From positions 1 through 14,117 of the forward strand of contig JANBQS010000647.1 in NCBI GenBank assembly GCA_027577415.1: DNA of 14,117 nt, given 5' to 3'. The DNA is from Coemansia sp. RSA 922. Its lineage: Eukaryota; Kickxellomycota; Kickxellomycetes; Kickxellales; Kickxellaceae. Shown here one piece after another: positions 1 through 7,200 of this stretch (the stretch's first letter is position 1; every line of letters begins with the position of its first letter). A program made the position numbers and the translations under genes. The notes under the pieces were generated by a model, which was given only the letters and a program-made list of their open reading frames with translations, was not told where the DNA came from and ran no database searches.

Positions 1-222
1 CTCATGTCTTTTCATGCTGCTAGAAACCTAATAATGTTCAAAATATCACCTGAATCGCAAATTACTGAAATCACAGCTACGTTTAGAAAGAAAGTTGGTA
101 ATTTCAGGTATCAAGATGTCCCCCTATATCCAAAGTGCCAACCAAACCAGTGAACCATGGGAACTGAACTGAGCTGAGTCAAGACATAGGACAATGGTAC
201 TGAGGGACAAAAGAGATATTTA

Positions 223-597
223 TCACTTATCTTCTATGGGTTTAGCAGCTTTTGCCCATATCTGAACTAAACCAAAAATATGACTTGCATTATCTTCACC
301 ACCACTTTTCGAAAAGTTGTACCAAGATTTACCTGCCATAACAAAAAAGTAAACATCTCCTTCAAGCTTGGTGTTACTATTACCTATACAACCATCTCCA
401 CCTATGGTGTAATAAACATTTTCAGCAACAATGCATAGCTTTCTAGTACTTTTATAGGCATTTAGCTGTGTATCTCCTTTAATTTTTGCTTCTGCTAAAA
501 TGGCAGTATTTTTGCAATCTTTTATCTCAATATCTATCTCACCTATAATAGACATGGGACCATCATATCTAGATAGAAGGTACACTGTTTTTTTCAT
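223..597 (-). CDS. Hypothetical protein, 124 aa, AT-rich orphan ORF
   Basis: I do not recognise this protein. It is 124 residues long with no signal peptide, no convincing membrane segment and no low-complexity run. Several alternating hydrophobic/polar stretches look like beta strands (about residues 17-27, 31-39, 53-66, 81-95 and 107-115). Three cysteines (28, 55, 70) and a Gly-rich turn (IGGDGCIG, 65-72) suggest a small folded beta domain. The start is set by the first Met, because an in-frame TGA lies 12 bases upstream. The frame ends in TGA. A sample of its coding strand is only about 35% GC, while the neighbouring reductase genes are near 50%, so its composition differs from the rest of the window. 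A pyrimidine-rich stretch (reverse strand, about 660-720) precedes it and would fit a fungal core promoter. It could be a real lineage-specific gene, a horizontally acquired gene, a single exon of a longer gene, or a chance ORF in AT-rich DNA. Confidence 0.5.
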   Translation of the reverse strand: MKKTVYLLSRYDGPMSIIGEIDIEIKDCKNTAILAEAKIKGDTQLNAYKSTRKLCIVAENVYYTIGGDGCIGNSNTKLEGDVYFFVMAGKSWYNFSKSGGEDNASHIFGLVQIWAKAAKPIEDK

Positions 598-773
598 GAT
601 TTCTGTTCACAAATAATAGACAAGCTGGCTGCTGGTGTAAAAAAGCTGGGGGTAAGTGTAATAGCTGGCAGAAAAGTGGGAGGAGAGAAGAGGAAGGGAA
701 GCAAAAGCAGGCCTCCAGCAGCAGCCTTTTTGTACTTCTCTACAGCCACAATCAAGACATTCTCTTTTTTAAA

Positions 774-801
774 AAAAGCTCCCTACCTCTTTGGAGCTTT
801 T
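774..801. repeat. Perfect 9-bp inverted repeat (hairpin), 10-nt loop
   Basis: AAAAGCTCC at 774-782 pairs perfectly with GGAGCTTTT at 793-801 across a 10-base loop. It sits next to a T6A7 run (765-777). It resembles a bacterial intrinsic terminator, but the context is eukaryotic. It may simply be a cruciform-prone or nucleosome-excluding promoter element. Confidence 0.5.
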
Positions 802-828
802 AATATACTAAAAGTCTCCATGTAATTA

Positions 829-872
829 ATGACGTAGTAAGCCGCGTCATCGCTGCGTCATTGTTGCGTCAT
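829..872. promoter_or_regulatory. Cluster of four ATF/CREB-type bZIP sites, three in 11-bp phase
   Basis: ATGACGT lies at 829-835 on the forward strand. This is the CRE/M26-type heptamer bound by fungal Atf1/Pcr1-class bZIP factors. GCGTCAT (ATGACGC on the reverse strand) follows at 844-850, 855-861 and 866-872. The three copies are exactly 11 bases apart, about one helical turn, which would put three bound dimers on the same DNA face. The cluster lies about 230-275 bases upstream of the 223-597 ORF, its most likely target. Motif identity is seen directly; regulation is inferred. Confidence 0.5.
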
Positions 873-906
873 CGCAAGGAGAAAACTAATCGTGATCACC
901 TGATTA

Positions 907-920
907 TGAGTCACGTGACT
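907..920. promoter_or_regulatory. AP-1/Gcn4 site overlapping an extended CACGTG palindrome
   Basis: TGAGTCA (907-913), the AP-1/Gcn4 consensus, overlaps the 12-bp perfect palindrome AGTCACGTGACT (909-920), whose core CACGTG (912-917) is the E-box bound by Cbf1/USF-type bHLH factors. An 8-bp palindrome GTGATCAC (892-899) lies just to the left. The overlap means a bZIP and a bHLH factor could not bind together, which suggests a switch-like or composite element. Confidence 0.45.
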
Positions 921-1413
921 TCTAGTGAGAAGAGTCTACGCGTGTTGCTGGGTAGCCTATTGTGGCGGACCGTTGCCTAGTCATAATGTTTGTTTACCTT
1001 AACCTCCTCAACATCAAGAATATATTTATTATAAGTTTTAGGCATAAAACCCCAGTTGAATTGTTTCTGACCTGCCAAAAGGCATTAAGACCTCTCAAAG
1101 AGCTTAATCACATCAATGGATTACTTGCACCTGTGTGTTCCATGTAGAAGTTTCTCTTTAACAAAGCTGGACATGGTTGCAAAGTAGAAAATATTCTAAG
1201 CCGAATATCTCTAGACATTTGCACTCCATAAAATACCGCCTTGCCTCTTTGTGTATCCATCAAGCTATGAGAGCAGTTGTTAGAGGCCGGAGTGAAAAAT
1301 GGCAGCACAGGAGCATTGTTCATGTGGATATGAAAACATAAAAATACTTTAAACGACCAAGTGGGCTTTCGCGATAGAGAGCACTTGCCTCAAAAAGTAT
1401 TTCGGCCAGAAGC

Positions 1414-1419
1414 AAAAAA
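1414..1419 (-). terminator. RNA polymerase III terminator of tRNA-Leu
   Basis: Read on the reverse strand this is a run of six T, starting six bases past the tRNA discriminator base. That is the standard Pol III stop signal and position. Confidence 0.8.
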
Positions 1420-1424
1420 TGTTT

Positions 1425-1505
1425 TGATCAGAGTGGGACTCGAACCCACGCCACTTTCGTGACCAGCACCTGAAGCTGGCGCCTTAACCGCTCGGCCATC
1501 TGACC
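1425..1505 (-). tRNA. tRNA-Leu (anticodon CAG)
   Basis: The reverse strand folds into a complete class II (long variable arm) tRNA of 81 bases including the discriminator. The acceptor stem GGTCAGA/TCTGATC pairs with one G-T wobble. The D arm is GCC/GGC with loop GAGCGGTTAA. The anticodon stem CCAGC/GCTGG encloses loop TTCAGGT, giving anticodon CAG with T33 and G37. The variable arm forms CAC-GAAA-GTG. The T arm is GTGGG-TTCGAGT-CCCAC. The discriminator is A73, the leucine identity base. There is no intron, although fungal tRNA-Leu genes often carry one. The internal A and B boxes are intact, and a T6 terminator follows. It decodes CUG as leucine. The serine-charged CAG tRNA of CUG-clade yeasts has a different discriminator and a G33, so that code change is not supported here. 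Confidence 0.96.
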
Positions 1506-1681
1506 TCTTTTTTCGAGCTAACTCTCGAATTTATTGATATTGGTTGTAAAATCTGTGCGTAGGTAAGTGAAAGTAGCTACTATTACTTACTTTTATTGCT
1601 TGCGCCTTTAAACCCAGCAGGGACTAGCTCTCCGTCATTATTTGTCTTCAATATATAGTGAATATAAAAAGTAATAAAAGG

Positions 1682-2719
1682 TTAAGCCTTGACAATACTC
1701 CGACCAAAATTTTTGCCTGTAAACAAATCCAAGAATGCCTGAGGCGCGCTTTCCAAGCCCTCAGTTTCCGACAGACGGTAAGTTATCTTGCCCGCACGGT
1801 AGAGCTGCGACACCTCTTCGTAAAAGGCCACATGAGTTGGCGTATCATAGTACTCATCAATAATGAATCCATGGATTGTGGCCTTCTTAATAAGCACGCT
1901 GGTAAGGCACTTGACGCCGTAGCGCTCATCCGGCGAAGAGAGATTGTACTGAGTGATAGCGCCACAGATAATAATCCGGGCATGAGTATTAATATGAGCA
2001 AGCGCAGCATCCAAATACTCGCCACCGACATTGTCAAACCAGATATCGATGCCCTCAGGAGCAGCCGTTTTGATGGCTTCAGCGTAGTTACCGCAAGTCT
2101 TGTAGTTGAACGCCACATCAGCGCCAATGCTCTTCACAAACTCGACCTTGTCATCAGATCCTGCAACACCGACCACACGCAGGCCACGGGCCTTGGCTAG
2201 TTGGACGACCATTTGCCCGACTCCTCCAGACGCAGACGAGACAAGAATAGTTTCGCCCGCCTTTGGCTTGGCCAAAACAATCGCACCGACATAGGCGCTA
2301 AATGCAGCCATTCCGAGAACACCCACATGGTCCTTGGGCTCAGCACTGTAGTGGGTAGGCGCCTTTGAGATAGCACGTGCCTCGGTAATGTACTCGGTCT
2401 CCCACTTGCCATCGTTGTCAATGACTAGGTCACCAGCTTGATAGTCCGCGCTGGCAGAAGCAACGACGGTAGCAACCAAGATATTGGTAATGGTGGTTCC
2501 CTCAGAGTAGCTCTCAATAAAGCTGCCCTTGACGCCAGCAATACGTCCGCGCTGATAGGGGTCTATGGAATAGTAAATCGGACGCAAAAGTACTTGGTTA
2601 TCCGTAAGCTGGTCTTTGCTTGGCGAAGATACTTGCTCGATTTTGAAATCAGCAAGCTTGACAAACCCTCCGCGGACATGGCTAGGAAGCGAGATACGAG
2701 TAATAGTAGACGACGACAT
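1682..2719 (-). CDS. NADPH-dependent alkenal/prostaglandin reductase-like MDR oxidoreductase (copy 2)
   Basis: This 345-aa protein belongs to the zinc-independent MDR branch that includes leukotriene B4 12-hydroxydehydrogenase/15-oxo-prostaglandin reductase (PTGR1), plant double-bond reductases and yeast YML131W-type enzymes. These reduce the C=C bond of alpha,beta-unsaturated aldehydes and ketones with NADPH. The family hallmarks appear in order: DPYQR (53-57, family DPYMR); MAAFSAYVG (137-145, family MPGLTAYFG); the Rossmann cofactor loop ASGGVGQ (163-169); AGSDDKV (186-192), the region that contacts the NADP phosphate; FNYKT (204-208); FDNVGGE (228-234); GAITQYN (253-259), whose Tyr258 aligns with the catalytic Tyr of the family; and a C-terminal GKNFGRSIVKA. 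Its length is normal and no zinc-ligand cysteines are seen. An in-frame TAA just upstream fixes the start. Probably cytosolic, detoxifying lipid-peroxidation or phenolic enals; the substrate is not predictable. It is the downstream member of a tandem pair. Confidence 0.93.
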   Translation of the reverse strand: MSSSTITRISLPSHVRGGFVKLADFKIEQVSSPSKDQLTDNQVLLRPIYYSIDPYQRGRIAGVKGSFIESYSEGTTITNILVATVVASASADYQAGDLVIDNDGKWETEYITEARAISKAPTHYSAEPKDHVGVLGMAAFSAYVGAIVLAKPKAGETILVSSASGGVGQMVVQLAKARGLRVVGVAGSDDKVEFVKSIGADVAFNYKTCGNYAEAIKTAAPEGIDIWFDNVGGEYLDAALAHINTHARIIICGAITQYNLSSPDERYGVKCLTSVLIKKATIHGFIIDEYYDTPTHVAFYEEVSQLYRAGKITYRLSETEGLESAPQAFLDLFTGKNFGRSIVKA

Positions 2720-2917
2720 TTTCTTTAAATAAGAATAGATAACGTTGTTTAAAAAAGGAGAGAAAGAGAGGGCTGACCAGAGCTTCTATAGCAGTCAGAG
2801 TCAGGCGGACAAAGGGGCACAAGGGATTGTTCAAATTCACAAACGATGTTCTTTGTACGAGAACACCGATCGTCAAGATTATTTTGATTGCCGTCGCAAA
2901 TCCCAAACAAATTTTTT

Positions 2918-2923
2918 TTTATT
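2918..2923 (-). terminator. Candidate polyadenylation signal AATAAA for the upstream MDR gene
   Basis: Read on the reverse strand, an AATAAA hexamer inside an A-rich stretch lies about 58 bases past the stop codon of the 2981-4012 gene. Position and context fit a 3'-end signal. Confidence 0.4.
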
Positions 2924-2980
2924 TTTTACACACAAAAATATTGTTCAATATGTATATAAAATAATAAATAGCGGTACAAA

Positions 2981-4012
2981 CTATGCCTTGATAATACTCT
3001 TGCCAAAGTTCTTGCCCTCAAACAAGTCCAAAATAGCCTGTGCGCCGTTCTCCAGCCCCTCAGCCTCCGTCAAACGGTACTTAATCTTGCCCTCATGGTA
3101 CAGCCTGGACACTTCCTCGACAAAATCCTTGTGAGCCTGCGTATTATAGTAGTTGCGGATAATATATCCCTGGATCTTGGCCTGCTTCATCAAAACGTTC
3201 GTAATATTCTTGACGCCATAGCGCTCCTCCGGCGACGAAATTCCGTACTGAGTAATAGCGCCACAAATGACAACACGAGCAAAAGTGTTAATATTGGCCA
3301 ACGCAGCATCAAGGAATTCGCCACCAACATTGTCAAAGTAAATATCGATACCCTCCGGAGCCGCCCTCTTAATAGCCTCAACAAAGTCGCCGCATGTTTT
3401 GTAGTTGAATGCAGCGTCAGCTCCAATGCTCTTCAAGTACTCGACTTTATCGTCAGATCCCGCGACTCCAACCACACGCAATCCACGCACTTTACTCAGC
3501 TGAACAACCATCTGTCCAACAGCGCCCGATGCTGTCGAGACCAAAATAGTCTCTCCCGCCTTTGGTTCAGCCAAAATCGTTGCGCCCACATAGGCAGTGA
3601 ACGAGGGCATACTGAGGACACCCACATAATCCCTCGGATCGATTCCTTGCTGCGCCGGCGCCTTTGAAATCGCACTAGCCCTGGTTATATATTCGGTCTC
3701 CCACTTGCCGTCGTTGTCAAGTACCAAGTCCCCCTCCTGGAAGTATTTACTGGCTGACGCGACGACCGTGGCCACCAAATAGTTGCTAATAGGATGGCCC
3801 TTCTTGTAGTTCTCAATGTGGCCAACCCTGACGCCAGAAAGGCGATAGGCCTGGTAAGGGTCAACAGAGTAGTAGAGCGGGCGCAATATAACTTCGTTCT
3901 CCTTCAGTTGCTCCTTGGTGGGAGCAGGCCCCTGGACTGTTTTAAAGTCGGAGATCTTGGCCTGGCCGCTCGCAGCATAGTTTTCGAGCAAGACGCGAGT
4001 AATAGTAGACAT
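2981..4012 (-). CDS. NADPH-dependent alkenal/prostaglandin reductase-like MDR oxidoreductase (copy 1)
   Basis: This 343-aa paralogue of the next gene (1682-2719) shares about 228 of 345 aligned residues (about 66%) by hand count; most divergence is in the first 45 residues. It has the PTGR/alkenal-reductase hallmarks: DPYQAY (51-56), MPSFTAYVG (135-143), the canonical cofactor loop ASGAVGQ (161-167), AGSDDKV (184-190), FNYKT (202-206), FDNVGGE (226-232) and GAITQYG with the presumed catalytic Tyr256. Two positions differ from family consensus and from its twin: Arg of DPYxR is Ala55, and the Asn after the catalytic Tyr is Gly257. Both lie near the expected active site, so substrate range may have shifted. 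I chose the start at 4012 (MSTITR...), which aligns with the twin's N-terminus. An in-frame Met at 4162 would add 50 residues that match nothing and would contain the likely TATA box. The pair arose by head-to-tail tandem duplication. Confidence 0.93.
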   Translation of the reverse strand: MSTITRVLLENYAASGQAKISDFKTVQGPAPTKEQLKENEVILRPLYYSVDPYQAYRLSGVRVGHIENYKKGHPISNYLVATVVASASKYFQEGDLVLDNDGKWETEYITRASAISKAPAQQGIDPRDYVGVLSMPSFTAYVGATILAEPKAGETILVSTASGAVGQMVVQLSKVRGLRVVGVAGSDDKVEYLKSIGADAAFNYKTCGDFVEAIKRAAPEGIDIYFDNVGGEFLDAALANINTFARVVICGAITQYGISSPEERYGVKNITNVLMKQAKIQGYIIRNYYNTQAHKDFVEEVSRLYHEGKIKYRLTEAEGLENGAQAILDLFEGKNFGKSIIKA

Positions 4013-4098
4013 TGCAAATAAAAGTTGCAAGATAAATGTAGTTGCTAGTGGTGGAGATAGATGGAAGAGGCAAAGAAAGGCCGACTGGCGACCCTTCC

Positions 4099-4105
4099 TT
4101 AAATA
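4099..4105 (-). promoter_or_regulatory. Candidate TATA box (TATTTAA) of the MDR copy 1 gene
   Basis: On the reverse strand TATTTAA lies about 90 bases upstream of the chosen ATG (4012). The whole space between this gene and the stop of the next gene upstream is only 231 bases, so the core promoter must lie here. This also argues against starting translation at 4162. Confidence 0.4.
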
Positions 4106-4243
4106 GTATACACAGGAGGAGATGCATAAAACATTGGCGTGCTTACATCTCGTGATATTCACTACAATGCTAAACGATTACTAATGTAGAATAGAATAGC
4201 CTACAGCCACTATTTAGACATGCTAGGAAATCAACGTTGCAAG

Positions 4244-7200
4244 CTACGGCTTGCCCTCGGTGCCGCCTTTGCCCGTGCTTTCCAAATACGCCTGGCGTTC
4301 GCGGTAATGCAGTTTGAGAGAGTAGCGAAGAGGCAACATATGCTGCGGCCCAGTCCACTCGGGGCACTTGGGCGCAGGCACCTCACAGTCGATAACTTCA
4401 GCCAAGGACCGCAGGGGCGGTGGTGCCGCTGGGGCGATGTCAATAGTACTCAAGTCCAACGTAATGGTAATGAGCTGCTTGCTGATCTGCGGAAAGTCTC
4501 GCCGAATAATCTCAACCACTTCGTCAAGTTTGACAAAGTACAGTCCCAGCCCGACAAATTTCTTCTTCTCATGCAACGTAAACTGGCTGACCAACTCGTT
4601 GTCCGCCTTTACACTGGACACTGTTGCCAGCGACCGAGAGGATCCAGTCGCTGACCGTGACTTCCGTTCCGTCGACTTGCGCGGCAACATGGCTGGAGGA
4701 GCAGCCTCAGTGTCTGCATTGCTCGGCGTAGTGGCAGTCGGTGTCGTCGAATCGTGGATAAACTGCATGTTGGACACAAACATGCCAGCAAGCGGTTCCC
4801 ACAGCCTCTCCTTTTGCGCCTCCGAGATCCTGCGGCGACACAGATGCGGGTACGCCGCAAACAGGGGGTTGCCATCCGACCTATTGCTACTACTAGTCGT
4901 ACTGGCAGTGTCCACAGGCATACCCAGAAGCAGGCGCACTTGCAAGTCAACTACAAAGTAGTTTGGCTTCGATGCCGAAGCGTCGTCATGCAACTGTATC
5001 GTGTATAGCGGCAGATATCTGATAGCCTGCGCTGCGATGGACGACGGAGTCATAGCCTCTGCTCTCGGTGGCACGGCGCTCTCGACTATCGTCCGACCTC
5101 CCTCCGACGCTCGGTGATGTTTTGATTGCTTACTCCGGTGAATAGCACCAGTGCCGGATAAGCCGTGTCGCGACGCGTGCTTCGATCCGCCACCACCGGC
5201 TGCAGCTCCCAACACTGGGACTGGCGAGGCAATAAACATCGGCTCGGTTTTAATCTCAACGGTTGGCATAACGACTTGCGCGGGCTCATCGAGGGTCGGG
5301 CTAGTTGGAACATTCCTCGGCGTACTCGTCCCATCGATAGTGATCACTGCTGGTACGTTGTCGGCTGTAGCATTCGTGTCGCGCCTAGCCCGCTTGGCCG
5401 TATGGCGTACGGGAGCCGGTGCATCCAGCGTTGGGGCCAGAGGAGGGGACTCTTTGTCGTCGTCATCATCGTCAATGACCCGCTTCTTGGGTGGGCGGCC
5501 ACGACGCCTCTTCGGTGAAAGGCTACTCGATGGAGGGTCAGACACAAGGTGGCGATGCCGATGTCGACTTCCCTCAGCCCTTACAACATCGTCATCGTCG
5601 TCGTCCTTAATCGTTGCTCTCACACCGTCAACTGTGTCAGTAGCTGTCGCCTTGTCAGACACGATATCGGCTTCTGGCTCAGTAGACACTTGGCGCCTCT
5701 CCTTTTCTTTTGGCTTGCGCTTCTCCATGCGCTCGATCGTACCCATGATCCCTTGCAATTTGCGCTCATCGCGCGACATCTTGGACGAGCTCGACGAGAA
5801 ATAATAGTTGACCAACGGCTTCTCTGCTTCCTCGCGCAAGCGTCGAAGAGAAACCAGCTCTCTCTTATGCGCGCTAGCACTGCCAGCGCCCTGGTCATCC
5901 GAGTCATTGGATAGCGCCAAAGACGGCCGCCGCTCCCCGTGGCCGTCCTTCGATCGTGCTGGCGAGGACTGAGTTGGGCGCGGTCTGCTTTTGGGCAAGC
6001 GCTCCGAGCCACCGGTATCGTCTCCACGCGCTGACCCAGCCACAGCCACACTGGCAGGCCGCTTACCCTTCCCATTCCTTTCGGATTTTGCTGACATGCC
6101 AGAGTCGACATGCGCAGTCCGTAGAGGCGCGCGCAAGTGCCCTCGCCGGTGCGCATCAATAATTTGCAAGACCTCATCTCGCTCCTCCTCTTTGGCCATA
6201 TCCTCGGGCGTAATATGTTTGAGGTTTTTGGTCAGTGGGTCGGCGCCAACGACCAGCAGACTGCGCGCGACGTCAACGTGTCCATTAGCGCAGGCGTCGT
6301 GCAATGGCGTATCGCCTCCAAATCCGCGAGCAGAAAAATCAGCACCTCTACGCAGCAACGCAACAGCCACTGCATTGTGACCCTCCAGCGCTGCCTCGTG
6401 CAGCGGCGTCCACCCAGCATTGTCTTTTAAATTGACATCAGCGCCCTGGTTAATAAGGCTGACCGTCAGCTCCAAGTCGCCGGCGTGGCAAGCGCGATGC
6501 AGTTTGGTCTGTCCGGCCTTATCGCGCGCCGATATCGACCGCTGCAATTTGGCGCGGTCAGTCAAAATTCGTGCAATTTTCTCGTTAGAACAAGTGTCAA
6601 GCGGCGTCAGCTGCCGCGAATTGAGAACACAAGTGCGCGCTCCGTGGTCTAATAACAAGCGCACAACAAGTATGTCTTCGTTCACAACCGCCTGATGTAG
6701 TGGAGTCAGGCGCGAGTGCTGTGTGGCGGCATTGATATTGGGCAACGGAGATAAGAGCTGGCGCACGGTACGCGACTCTGCAATGTCCGAAGAAGCGCCA
6801 CAGTCGCTGCCAAGTTCTGAGTCTGCGTGAAGGCGCGCGCGCGCAGGCGGGTTCAATAGCAGCTCCAGTGTCTCGACATGGCTATGTTTTGACGCCTCAT
6901 GCAGTGCTGTCCACCCATGAGAGTCCGTTTTGCTAATAGTGGCGCCACGCAAAAGCAACTTGCGACAAGTGGCCGTATCGCCCTTGGCGGCAAAGTATAC
7001 CAACTGCGGACATCCTTCGTCGTCGAGGCAGTCGGGCTCTTCATACCGAGGCTTTCGCCGCTTACTCTGCTTGTGTTTCCGCAGCGACAGATCCGCCGCC
7101 CCAGCATCTGTTTGCGGGCTCTGCATATCGCCGATAGCCGCTAGTCGTCGAGCACCATGCTCCAATCTCTGCTTCTTTCGCCGTACGCTGCTGTCAGGTC

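Larger units (their letters stand above)
598..1424. other. Intergenic region with regulatory motifs, no convincing gene
   Basis: No ORF here is convincing. The longest, a 61-codon frame at 962-1147 and a 71-codon reverse frame at 1108-1323, have no recognisable domain or composition bias. The left part is a purine-rich block (about 660-720, pyrimidine-rich on the strand of the 223-597 ORF). It is followed by a perfect hairpin (774-801), a bZIP-site array (829-872), an AP-1/E-box palindrome (907-920) and an ACGCGT (MCB-type) hexamer at 938-943. The right part (about 1140-1410) is AT-rich and shows nothing recognisable before the tRNA terminator. Confidence 0.6.

Noticed and set aside
1..222. 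Possible further coding sequence at the left edge
   Set aside because: Stops occur in the frames examined and there is no bias; probably the 3' flank of the 223-597 ORF. I see nothing else in it.
962..1147. 61-codon forward ORF
   Set aside because: Short, no domain, AT-rich chance composition; only proximity to the regulatory cluster speaks for it.
4013..4162. 50-residue N-terminal extension of the upstream MDR gene from an in-frame Met at 4162
   Set aside because: It matches nothing in the family, the paralogue has no equivalent, and the segment holds the likely TATA box. Translation most likely starts at 4012.
5588..5606. GTC/ATC trinucleotide run as a microsatellite (a second one lies near 5457-5475)
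   Set aside because: Both runs encode Asp tracts in the ankyrin protein with mixed GAC/GAT codons, so they are better explained as coding acidic runs than as expanding repeats.
5151..5804. 217-codon forward ORF antisense to the ankyrin gene (and similar long antisense frames at 7275-7769 and 3095-3667)
   Set aside because: Ser/Val/Leu-rich mirror of a strong coding frame; the reverse-strand protein has clear domains, so these are codon shadows.
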